From an uncultured Pelagibacteraceae bacterium (GTDB lineage: Bacteria; Pseudomonadota; Alphaproteobacteria; Pelagibacterales; Pelagibacteraceae): DNA of 64,000 nt. The notes under the pieces were generated by a model. It was not told the origin of the DNA. It was given only the letters and a program-made list of their open reading frames with translations, and searched no databases. Shown here in pieces: positions 9,900 to 18,063 of this stretch (positions are counted from its first letter, which is position 1; each line of letters opens with the position of its first letter). The stretch covers positions 124,001 through 188,000 of the forward strand of contig CACDQQ010000001.1 in NCBI GenBank assembly GCA_902555065.1, given 5' to 3'. A program made the translations under genes and the position numbers.

Positions 9900-10774
9900 T
9901 AATTTATGTTAATCTTTTCTAAAACTTCTTTATTAATGTAATCAAATTTGTTTTCTTGACTTAAAAACTTAATTCTATGCCTTAAGATAAATGGTAATGT
10001 TTCCTTAATATCTTGATGTGTTACGTATTCTTTTTCGTTAATTATTGCCCATCCTTTAGCTAAATCAATAATTTGCTTCATACATCTTGCAGAAATATAT
10101 ATTTTATTTTCAAGTGATTGAATAATATTTTCAATATCTACTACATACTTATAAATTTCATCCTCAACTATTATGTTACTCTTTTTTTTCTTTATTTCTT
10201 CCCAATCAATTTTGTTAGAGGCACCATTAAATTTTACTTCTCTTTTTAACATTAGAATTTTTTCTTCTTCACTTAATTCTGACAATGAAAATGAGATCAT
10301 AAACCTATCTAATTGTGATTCAGGTAAAGAGCTTGTTCCTGATGAGTCCATTGGATTCTGAGTTGCAATAACAAAAAATGGTTCTGGCAGGTTATAGCTT
10401 TCACCATCTATAGAAACTTTTTTTTCTTCCATGGCCTCAAGAAAAGCGCTTTGTGACTTTGGGCTTCCTCTGTTTAATTCATCTGCCAATACAATATTTG
10501 TAAATATTGGTCCTTTTTGAAAATTCATTTTTTCATTCGATAACATATTAAATCCCAAAATATCACTCGGTAATAGATCGGAAGTAAATTGTATTCTTTT
10601 AAAATTTAAACCAAGATTTTGAGTAATTGCTTTAGCAAATGTAGTTTTGCCAGATCCAGGGTAGTCCTCAATTAATATACTGCCCTCGGATATTATTGCT
10701 GCTAAAGTAATTTTTATTTTATTAATATTGCCTACAATAGTTTTTGAAGTATCATTAATTATATTTTTAATCAT
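9899..10774 (-). CDS. moxR: MoxR-family AAA+ ATPase
   Basis: 291 residues. Walker A is EDYPGSGKTT (about 36-45), Walker B is IVLADELNRGSPKSQSAFLE (about 91-110), and sensor 1 is FVIATQNPMD. The glutamate and downstream LNR..PK..SAFLEAMEE are diagnostic for the MoxR class, whose members act as chaperone-like ATPases on vWA/DUF58-containing partners. It is translated immediately before the DUF58 protein and 13 bases after pilD. The likely substrate is the adjacent DUF58/transglutaminase pair (inference from context). Confidence 0.92.
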   Translation of the reverse strand: MIKNIINDTSKTIVGNINKIKITLAAIISEGSILIEDYPGSGKTTFAKAITQNLGLNFKRIQFTSDLLPSDILGFNMLSNEKMNFQKGPIFTNIVLADELNRGSPKSQSAFLEAMEEKKVSIDGESYNLPEPFFVIATQNPMDSSGTSSLPESQLDRFMISFSLSELSEEEKILMLKREVKFNGASNKIDWEEIKKKKSNIIVEDEIYKYVVDIENIIQSLENKIYISARCMKQIIDLAKGWAIINEKEYVTHQDIKETLPFILRHRIKFLSQENKFDYINKEVLEKININ

Positions 10775-10787
10775 GTTGCGAATTTTA

Positions 10788-11546
10788 TTACAATAATTTT
10801 ACAAAATTATCTTGAAATACCAAATAAAAAATTGTTCCCAATATAATAAACGGACCAAATGGAATTTGTGATGATAATTTTTTTGAACTTCTTAACAAAT
10901 CTGGCAAAACACTTAATAGTGCTATTATAGAAGAAAGAAATATTACAAATGGAATTGATATCCATCCAAACCAAAAACCAATAACTGCAAAAAGTTTAGC
11001 ATCTCCTAGACCCATACCCTCTTTTTTTTTAAATTGTCTATAAAAGTAAATAATTGACCAAATTATTCCATAACCAAGCGATCCACCAATTAAGGAATTT
11101 AAGAAATTAGGAAAAATCGGATCTAGATTTGGATCAAATGATTTAACGAAACCTAAAATCATCATCGAATATGTGAGACTATTTGGAATGATATAATGTT
11201 TTAAATCAACGAAGAAAATTATTAAAAAAACTACACTTAATATAATTAAAAATAATGTTGTTAAACTTATTCCAAATATTAAATATAAAACTAAGAAATT
11301 TATTAAACTGATGGTTTCAACTAAAAAGTATTGAAATGAAATTTTAGTTTTGCAGTTTCTGCATTTGAATTTGAGTAATAAGTAAGAAATAATTGGAATA
11401 TTATCAAACCATTGAATTTTTTTATTACACTTTACACAAAATGATCTTCCAACAACTACCCCTTTGCCTTGTGGTATTCTAATAATGCAAACATTTGCAA
11501 AACTTCCCCATAAAGCACCTAGTATAATTACGAAAATTAAATCCAC
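10788..11546 (-). CDS. pilD: Prepilin peptidase / N-methyltransferase (type IV leader peptidase)
   Basis: 252 residues, about eight membrane helices. The N-terminal cytoplasmic loop has the paired cysteines of the full-length enzyme (CVKCNKKIQ and CRNCKTK), and both catalytic aspartates of the aspartic peptidase are present: one in FVDLKHYIIPN and one in GMGLGDAKLF (the GxGD motif). It would cleave and N-methylate type IV prepilins, and so is functionally linked to the PilX/PilY1 block at the left edge, although it lies on the other strand about 4 kb away. It is the first gene of the minus-strand run leading into moxR. Confidence 0.93.
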   Translation of the reverse strand: MDLIFVIILGALWGSFANVCIIRIPQGKGVVVGRSFCVKCNKKIQWFDNIPIISYLLLKFKCRNCKTKISFQYFLVETISLINFLVLYLIFGISLTTLFLIILSVVFLIIFFVDLKHYIIPNSLTYSMMILGFVKSFDPNLDPIFPNFLNSLIGGSLGYGIIWSIIYFYRQFKKKEGMGLGDAKLFAVIGFWFGWISIPFVIFLSSIIALLSVLPDLLRSSKKLSSQIPFGPFIILGTIFYLVFQDNFVKLL

Positions 11547-11670
11547 GAAAATTATTAGAATTTAATATTTGAGGAAATTTCTATAAAACCATCCACTAAA
11601 TATTGAACAAACAGAACTGCATCGTATAAATGTACGTATAAATTGGGGCTATTAATGATAATCTCCATTA

Positions 11671-11700
11671 TTGAAAAATTTACCAAAAATTGCTTAAAAT
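11671..11700 (+). promoter_or_regulatory. Candidate sigma70-type promoter for the GAF-PP2C gene
   Basis: TTGAAA (11671-11676), an 18-base spacer, then TAAAAT (11695-11700), with the ATG at 11714, leaving only a few untranslated bases and no Shine-Dalgarno. It lies in the 167-base divergent gap between pilD and the phosphatase gene. The gap otherwise shows only a short direct repeat (GTATAAAT.GTACGTATAAAT). AT-richness makes chance matches common. Confidence 0.4.
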
Positions 11701-11713
11701 ACTAGTTAAATAA

Positions 11714-13003
11714 ATGTTTTTATTTAAATCAAAAAAACCAATTGAACCTGAAAAACAGGCCTCTCAAGTCAACGAAGACTTAGAACTGGTAACTAAAATG
11801 AATCAAGAGTTTGCTGTATCTCTTGATTTGAATGATACATTAAAAACTGCCCTTCAAGTTATTATTGCAAGATTAAATGCTGAAGCTGCGAATATTTTTT
11901 TAATCAATGATAAAAAGAAAAAATTTGAGTGCATTGCTTCATTACATCAAAATTATTTAGATGAGTATGAGTTAGATTTAAAAGATGGAGTAATGGGTAA
12001 AGCTGTGCAGCAAAAAAAATGTATAAGAGTTGGAAATGTCAGGAAAGATGTCAGGGAAATAGCTGAATTTTATTTTGATTTAGATAACAAAACAAATTTT
12101 AATACATACTCAGTTCTATGCTCTCCATTAATTGCTGCTAATGAATGTATAGGTGTAATTCACTGCTTGAACAAAAAAACAAATGATAAATTATTTATTG
12201 AGGATGATAGAAAATTACTAGAAACACTTTCAGCTCCAGCAGCACTAGCCATTAGAAATGCAAAAATGGCAAAAGAAATGATAGAAAAAAACAAAATTCA
12301 AAAAGAAGTAGAAATTGTAGGTGAAATTCAAAAATCACTTCTATCAAAAAACAAAGATGAAAAATTCCCGATTTCAGGAATAAATATTCCTGCCAAAGTC
12401 GTATCTGGTGATTTTTATAATTTTTCAGATTTGGGTGATGGTAAATATGGATTTGGTGTAGCAGACGTATCTGGTAAAGGTATAAAATCTTCACTTTTAA
12501 TGTCAAAAGCATCTAGTCTGTATAGATGTTTAAGTAAAACAAATTTTTCTGCTTCAGACTTATTATTTCAATTAAATAATGAGATTTGTGAGACTATATC
12601 GAGAGGTATGTTTGTTACGATGCTTATTGGAATATATGACACGAGTAAGAAAGAATTATTATTATCAAGTGCAGGACATGAACCACCTTTGATCTTATCT
12701 GCAGATGGTAAATTTAGTAATTTTACAGAAGCCGGTCCTCCTTTAGGAATTATGCCTAAAACAAAATATCCTGAGCATAAATTGTCATTTGAAAATAGTT
12801 CGATGTATATTTTTACGGATGGAATTACTGAAATAAAAAATCCAAGTGGCGAAATGTTAGGATCTGAAGGCTTTGAAAACTATATAAAAAAATATCAATC
12901 AACTCCTATTAATGAAAGATTGAAGACTATGATAGATGATATTCTTAATGCAGGTCATGTTCAAAAAGATGATCTAACAATTGTGGTGATTGATGGAAAA
13001 TAA
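11714..13003 (+). CDS. GAF-domain PP2C (RsbU/SpoIIE-type) serine phosphatase
   Basis: 429 residues: an N-terminal GAF sensor domain (about 35-185), a short helical linker, and a SpoIIE/PP2C phosphatase (about 205-428). All metal-binding aspartates of the family are visible in SGDFYNF, ADVSGKG, FTDGITE and DDLTIVV. No membrane segment, so cytoplasmic. Enzymes of this class usually dephosphorylate an anti-sigma-antagonist (STAS) protein in partner switching; no STAS or RsbW-type gene is in the window. It is convergent with the FecR operon (9-base gap), whose first gene carries a closely similar phosphatase domain. The two likely act in related signalling (inference). Confidence 0.9.
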   Translation: MFLFKSKKPIEPEKQASQVNEDLELVTKMNQEFAVSLDLNDTLKTALQVIIARLNAEAANIFLINDKKKKFECIASLHQNYLDEYELDLKDGVMGKAVQQKKCIRVGNVRKDVREIAEFYFDLDNKTNFNTYSVLCSPLIAANECIGVIHCLNKKTNDKLFIEDDRKLLETLSAPAALAIRNAKMAKEMIEKNKIQKEVEIVGEIQKSLLSKNKDEKFPISGINIPAKVVSGDFYNFSDLGDGKYGFGVADVSGKGIKSSLLMSKASSLYRCLSKTNFSASDLLFQLNNEICETISRGMFVTMLIGIYDTSKKELLLSSAGHEPPLILSADGKFSNFTEAGPPLGIMPKTKYPEHKLSFENSSMYIFTDGITEIKNPSGEMLGSEGFENYIKKYQSTPINERLKTMIDDILNAGHVQKDDLTIVVIDGK

Positions 13004-13012
13004 TTTTTAATA

Positions 13013-14050
13013 TTATTCTGCAGCTTTTGCTGTGAGTGTACCGGTCGCTTCATATCTTTCAATAGACTCTACAAATTCTTGTTCTGAAGCACCATCAGCT
13101 GTGAAACCACCTTCAAATGCAAAATCTCCAACACCTTCTGCTCCTTCTGATGCTGTAGTAAACTTACCGTAAAAATATATTGAACCGAATGAACTGGTGT
13201 CATTTACATTGTTGTTGTACTCTTCAATATGGTTTTGCTTAACAGTCCAATAACTTCCGGCATCACAGTGTGTGCAGGCATCTTGAAGAGTTGTAGTACT
13301 TTTCTTCATCGTACTAAATTTATCAAGTTGTCCTGCAAATGCACCAGCGTGTGACCCCCAGCCGTCACCTATTCTTCGATCGTCAGTTGCTACTACAGGT
13401 AATTTTTTATATGATCCAGTTCCTGTTCTCCAACTTGTTGCAATTTCAGTGCCTCCAATACTATTCACTTGTCCCCCGGCTCCAACAGCTCTTGTAATTT
13501 TAGTATCTATATCGGCAAAAATATCTCTTTTTTTAAAATTAACATATACCTGAGTTCTAACTTGTTGTGATGCACCTGATTTAAATACATTGTTATTGCT
13601 AGTATAATTTAAGGATCCACCAGTAACTTTACTTAATGTTACCCAGTCACTGTCATAAATAATTGTATCTTGATCAATTGTTTGAACATAGTCATCATCC
13701 AAATGAGCAATATTATCCTCTAATGATGCAAGTGCTTTTGACATAGACTCAACACTTGAAGTATCGATGCTAGCAACAATAGCTGCAGCATCAGCATCTA
13801 TAGTCAATCCATATTTTTCAGCTGACTTTTGAATGCCGGCAGTTAATTTTGATGAATTTATTAATTTTGATGTAGTACTACTAGTATTACTTGTAACATT
13901 TTGAGATGTATTATTTGCTGAATAACTCATGGAATTTGCTATTTTACTTAAAGTTGTCGTTTGAGTTGGAGTTGATACAACGGCATACGAATAGGTATTG
14001 AAGATTATATAAATAATAATCGATTTTAATATAAATAAAATATTTGTCAT
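13013..14050 (-). CDS. Exported protein of unknown function, last gene of FecR/CHASE2 operon
   Basis: 345 residues with an N-terminal hydrophobic signal (about 1-23), a serine/threonine/asparagine-rich linker (about 25-65), a helical stretch, and a beta-rich C-terminal half with glycine-rich strands (VYVNFKKRDIFADIDTKI, GDFAFEGGFTADG). One CxxC is present (ACTHCDAG). The beta part faintly recalls the TbpB-like small barrels found fused to or beside FecR-type proteins, but I cannot name the family. Its ATG directly abuts the stop of the FecR gene (TAAATG), indicating coupled translation and possibly a split of an originally joined protein. Confidence 0.75.
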   Translation of the reverse strand: MTNILFILKSIIIYIIFNTYSYAVVSTPTQTTTLSKIANSMSYSANNTSQNVTSNTSSTTSKLINSSKLTAGIQKSAEKYGLTIDADAAAIVASIDTSSVESMSKALASLEDNIAHLDDDYVQTIDQDTIIYDSDWVTLSKVTGGSLNYTSNNNVFKSGASQQVRTQVYVNFKKRDIFADIDTKITRAVGAGGQVNSIGGTEIATSWRTGTGSYKKLPVVATDDRRIGDGWGSHAGAFAGQLDKFSTMKKSTTTLQDACTHCDAGSYWTVKQNHIEEYNNNVNDTSSFGSIYFYGKFTTASEGAEGVGDFAFEGGFTADGASEQEFVESIERYEATGTLTAKAAE

Positions 14051-14626
14051 TTAATTCTTTACCATCGCTTCAAAACCAGGATTTGTAATATTAACTGAAT
14101 TTATTCCATCTGATAATATTAAATTTCCTGGAATCATTCCTAAAGTGTTATTAGGACCCGGTCCTAATAATACAACAGTACTTTCATTATTATTCTCTGA
14201 CAAAACAACAAATTCTGTACCACGTGCTCCTAAAGTACCAGCTGGAACTTTAACCTCAAGATTATCAGGATTTTTTTTGCTTATCTGTCCCGTAATAAAT
14301 TTAACTGTCCCTGTTTTTACAGTTGAAACAAAGGAGCCGTCTTGACTATTTGGATCATAAACAAATTCATCAATAGTTAGTTCTGTTTCCTCACCTAAAG
14401 TTAATACAGTTTGATCAAGAAATAATATTTGAGCATTTGATTTACTTTTTGATATAATAGTATCTCCAAAAAATATTTTTGAGCCATTTGAGAGGTTCTC
14501 ATTTTTTTGATTTTTTATATCTCCAATTGCGGCTCCAATTACACCAACAAAACTATTGTTGCTTGCATTGGCTACACTAGCAAATGTCAAAAACATAATA
14601 ATTAATACTTTACTTAAATAGCTCAT
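14051..14626 (-). CDS. Secreted FecR-domain protein
   Basis: 191 residues with a signal peptide (about 1-21, ending VANAS) and a FecR core: GDTIISKSKSNAQILFLD, then TVLTLGEETELTIDEFVYDP, then VKTGTVKFITGQISKKNP and VPAGTLGARGTEFVV. These are the typical FecR beta-repeat motifs. In classic Fec systems FecR is a membrane anti-sigma regulator; here there is no transmembrane helix after the signal and no ECF sigma gene nearby, so it is a free periplasmic or surface FecR protein. It overlaps the upstream TPR-barrel gene by 17 bases. Together with the CHASE2 phosphatase it probably forms an envelope-sensing unit (inference). Confidence 0.85.
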   Translation of the reverse strand: MSYLSKVLIIMFLTFASVANASNNSFVGVIGAAIGDIKNQKNENLSNGSKIFFGDTIISKSKSNAQILFLDQTVLTLGEETELTIDEFVYDPNSQDGSFVSTVKTGTVKFITGQISKKNPDNLEVKVPAGTLGARGTEFVVLSENNNESTVVLLGPGPNNTLGMIPGNLILSDGINSVNITNPGFEAMVKN

Positions 14627-15929
14627 TTAAATTAAATCTTTTAGTTAAACCAATTGTAAAAAACTTTCTTTCTACATCGTGATTTTGTATATTTGAACTT
14701 ACATCAGACTGTCTTAATTTTAAAGTGTAAAATACTCCTTCTGAAATTTTTGAATTCTTAATAAATGGTAAGAGTTGAGTAATTTGGCCCTCCAATGAAA
14801 TAGAATTAACAAAACTTTCGTCGTCTCTAATTTTACTCACACTAAGAAAGGTTTCAGGTTCATCATATGCATTTTTTAAATATGTGCTGCTTAATTTTAA
14901 TGTTCCTATGGGTAAGAAATGGGAATAAGTTAGGTTAATTCCCGTAGAATCATAGCTATCAAATTCTTTCTTAGCTTCTGTTCTGTTCAAGATTATTTTA
15001 GTTCCAAGTTGACTTTTTTTTGTAAAATTAAAATTGTGCTTAATAAAACTAGAATACACATCACTATCATTATCATCTGCGGCTGTAAATGCTGAGCTCC
15101 TGTCGTATGAGGTTTCAGAAAAAGCTAGACCATAATTGATGTTGTGCTTCTCATTAAAAAAATAAGTATTGTTAACACCATAACCCTTTGACTCATAATC
15201 TTCTTGTCTTCTGTAATTAGGTTTGCTCCAGTATGCATATGGCGAAATATAATTATTTCCAAGTATTTTAAAGTAACTCAATGATGAAGAAATTATATCG
15301 CTGTCTCCAGTAACTTTTTTTTCGATAGTTTTAACATCTAAACTTATGTTAAAAAAAACAGATGAACTATTGTTAAGGTTTCTACCAATAGTTAATGCAC
15401 CAGTTCTATTAAAAGTCTTATCATCTTCTACAACCAACCTTCCATCAACAGCAGGGTATGGTATTAAATTATCTTCTTGTAATAATTTTTTTGATTTAGT
15501 TATACCACTCACATTGTTTTCTTCTGTTTGCAAATATTTCAAATCTAGATAAGCAAACCATTTACTTTCTTTTTCTTTGGATGGACTAGTTAATAATTTT
15601 GCAATAGTTTTTTTTGTTTCAGCAGGGGTATTGGGATCATTCATCATAGTTCTAACCATTAGATCTACTTTAACTTTAGAGTCCATTTCAATTAATATTG
15701 ATAGAAGATAAAGTTTAATATCTAAATTCTTTGGATATAGCATGTTTAAACGTTCCAAAGTTGATATGGTTAATTTAAGGTTGCCAGTATTTTCTTGTTG
15801 CTTAGCATAATTTAAGTTTAATTCTAAATCTGTGGGATTTTCTAAAATTTCTTGATAGGTTATTTCTTTAGCTTTTAAACCTGTTTGAAAAAATAAAATT
15901 AAAGTTAATATAAAATATATTTTTTTCAT
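14610..15929 (-). CDS. Periplasmic TPR plus outer-membrane beta-barrel protein
   Basis: The start is set at 15929 because that ATG overlaps the upstream stop by four bases (ATGA) and begins a signal peptide (MKKIYFILTLILFFQTGLKA); the longer frame to 15977 only reads into the upstream gene. The product is 439 residues. Residues about 20-130 contain TPR-like helical repeats (NLNYAKQQENTGNLKLTIST); from about 150 on, alternating polar/hydrophobic strands suggest a 12-16-strand outer-membrane barrel, ending LTKRFNLNELFK. It has the layout of barrel proteins found beside FecR genes. Function unknown; presumably anchors the module at the outer membrane. Confidence 0.75.
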   Translation of the reverse strand: MKKIYFILTLILFFQTGLKAKEITYQEILENPTDLELNLNYAKQQENTGNLKLTISTLERLNMLYPKNLDIKLYLLSILIEMDSKVKVDLMVRTMMNDPNTPAETKKTIAKLLTSPSKEKESKWFAYLDLKYLQTEENNVSGITKSKKLLQEDNLIPYPAVDGRLVVEDDKTFNRTGALTIGRNLNNSSSVFFNISLDVKTIEKKVTGDSDIISSSLSYFKILGNNYISPYAYWSKPNYRRQEDYESKGYGVNNTYFFNEKHNINYGLAFSETSYDRSSAFTAADDNDSDVYSSFIKHNFNFTKKSQLGTKIILNRTEAKKEFDSYDSTGINLTYSHFLPIGTLKLSSTYLKNAYDEPETFLSVSKIRDDESFVNSISLEGQITQLLPFIKNSKISEGVFYTLKLRQSDVSSNIQNHDVERKFFTIGLTKRFNLNELFK

Positions 15930-17986
15930 TTTTTTGTTTTTACTAGTTTGGTATTTTCTAAATTTAACGCTAAACAAGTAATATCATCTCTTAATTTATC
16001 GGCACCCCAATTCAATTTAGATGCAATTCCCTCAACGATACTTGAGGGACTTACTTCATTTAAATTTTTGATTATCTGTTCTACACCTTCTGCTCCCAAT
16101 TCCTTTCCATTTTCTAAATATCCCTCTGTAACACCGTCTGTATAAACTACAAAAGTTTTATCTTTTAGATTTATAGTTTTTGATACTACCATGCTTTCTG
16201 TAAAATATTTAACTATCCCTATAGGCGGTAATTCAGATTTTAAAAATTCGAAATTTAAACTTTTATCAAATAACATAATACTTTCATGACCGGCATTTAC
16301 AAATGTGACATCTCCGGTTTCAGTGTTAAATTTTCCAAAAACAGCTGTTACAAACATTCCTTTAAATTTAGCTTCAACTAATTCATTATTTACTAAATAA
16401 ACAACTTTCTCTAGTGGTATTGATAATTTAGATAATGCTCTAAATGTAGATGATGCTTTTGCCATATACATTCCAGCCTTCACTCCCTTTCCAGATACAT
16501 CTGCTAAAGAAAAATAATACTCGTTTTTACCAACATTTATTAAATCATAATAATCACCAGAAACATCTCTTGCTGGTATGTTTTTAGCATAAAGAAAATT
16601 TTGATATTTAGAGATTTCTGGGAATAAACTTTTTTGTACATCTCCAGCTAGCTCTCTTTCTCTTAATAATTTTGTCTCTTTCTTTAAATTTTCTAGTGCA
16701 AATTTATTCTCTTGTATAAATCTAAAATAAAGACCAGTTAAAAAAGTTACGAGTAAAATAAATATAGGGTAACTAATATCGATCAATTCTGCCCTAAAAT
16801 AATAAAAAACAAAGCCTGTTATAATAATTGAAAAAAAACCTAAAATAAAAACAGGTAAACTATATTTTGGTCTAATTTTTTGGGATAGAATAAATATAAC
16901 TGTAGCTAAAATAATAGTTAGTAAAAGTTCTATTAAATAAATTTCTGGATTTCTCAATAAATAAGATTTATCCAATATATTTTCAATTACATTAGCGTGG
17001 ACCTCTACTCCTGGCATTATTTTACCTAATGGTGTTTTAACTAAATCAAAAAGTCCTTGAGCAGAAGCGCCTATTAAAACATATTTATTTTCAAATCTAG
17101 ATCTATCAAAATTTCCCTCAAAAACAGAGCTTGCAGAAATATACTGACTCTCTTGTGGTAATTTATATCTTATCCAAAGTAATCCATTATTATCAGTTGG
17201 AATTTTATGTGGTCTAACACTTATTTTTTTAATTCCTACTTCATCTAAATTTACAAATAAATTTTTTTGTTTTGAGCCAACTCTGATCATCTCAAGACCT
17301 ATTGTTGGGTAAATTTTTTTATCAAATGAAACAATCAGCGGTAAAGATCTTATAATTCCATCAGTTTGGTCCAAAAATGAAATTGAACCTAACCCTTGCA
17401 CATTATTTTCAAGTAATTCAAGGGAACCAATAGAATTTGGATAATTATAAACAAATTGATTGGGATCTCCTCCTTTAAATAAAAATCTTGCTTTAGGTTT
17501 ACGACTATACTTTTTAAAAGACTTTTCTGTGCTTCCAAGTACTGCGAGAACAGCTTTAGAATTTCCTAGTTCTTTTCTAAAGTATTCATCGTGACTCTCT
17601 ATATTTTTCAATTCATTAATTAGATCTAAAGATTTTAGATCATAAGCTTTAATAAATTCCTCTGGTGATTGTTTATCTTTCTCGCTAAAAAAAACATCAA
17701 ATCCAATGGCTTTTGGTTCAGCTTCATTTATGTTGCTCAGTATTTTTGCAAAAACTGATCTATTCCATGGGAATTGTCCAAATTTAGATAAACTTTTCTC
17801 ATCTATATCTACAATTATAACATCGGAGTTCTGTTTTCTTGAAGGAAATACTTTCTGGTATAAATCGAAGCTCAAAAATGAAACGGATTTAACTATGGTT
17901 GGATTGCTAATTTTTAAAGATATTAAAAGTAATAATATCAATATATATATTAGATAATTATAATATTTTGATACAAAAGATTTCAC
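15926..17986 (-). CDS. CHASE2 sensor membrane PP2C (SpoIIE-type) phosphatase
   Basis: 686 residues with a GTG start. One N-terminal membrane helix (about 10-28) is followed by a CHASE2 periplasmic sensor (about 35-335, with VIIVDIDEKSLSKFGQFPWNR and the KYVLIGASAQGLFDLVKTP motif typical of the domain), then three closely spaced membrane helices (about 345-435), and a cytoplasmic PP2C domain (about 455-680). Its catalytic motifs are intact: SGDYYDL, ADVSGKG, YTDGVTEG and DDITCLAL. CHASE2 is more often attached to cyclases or kinases. The gene leads a four-gene operon with TPR-barrel, FecR and an unknown exported protein, so the signal is probably periplasmic and the output is dephosphorylation of an unknown protein. 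Confidence 0.9.
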   Translation of the reverse strand: MKSFVSKYYNYLIYILILLLLISLKISNPTIVKSVSFLSFDLYQKVFPSRKQNSDVIIVDIDEKSLSKFGQFPWNRSVFAKILSNINEAEPKAIGFDVFFSEKDKQSPEEFIKAYDLKSLDLINELKNIESHDEYFRKELGNSKAVLAVLGSTEKSFKKYSRKPKARFLFKGGDPNQFVYNYPNSIGSLELLENNVQGLGSISFLDQTDGIIRSLPLIVSFDKKIYPTIGLEMIRVGSKQKNLFVNLDEVGIKKISVRPHKIPTDNNGLLWIRYKLPQESQYISASSVFEGNFDRSRFENKYVLIGASAQGLFDLVKTPLGKIMPGVEVHANVIENILDKSYLLRNPEIYLIELLLTIILATVIFILSQKIRPKYSLPVFILGFFSIIITGFVFYYFRAELIDISYPIFILLVTFLTGLYFRFIQENKFALENLKKETKLLRERELAGDVQKSLFPEISKYQNFLYAKNIPARDVSGDYYDLINVGKNEYYFSLADVSGKGVKAGMYMAKASSTFRALSKLSIPLEKVVYLVNNELVEAKFKGMFVTAVFGKFNTETGDVTFVNAGHESIMLFDKSLNFEFLKSELPPIGIVKYFTESMVVSKTINLKDKTFVVYTDGVTEGYLENGKELGAEGVEQIIKNLNEVSPSSIVEGIASKLNWGADKLRDDITCLALNLENTKLVKTKK

Positions 17987-18063
17987 AGTTAAAATTAATC
18001 TTGATTAAGCACAATGTAAAGAATTCAAACAATAAATGAATATTACGAATAAAAAAAATTGAG

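Noticed and set aside
17987..18063. Strong promoter for the CHASE2 operon
   Set aside because: The 77-base gap after rodA contains TTTACA and AT-rich boxes, but no -35/-10 pair with convincing spacing; nothing else is visible there.
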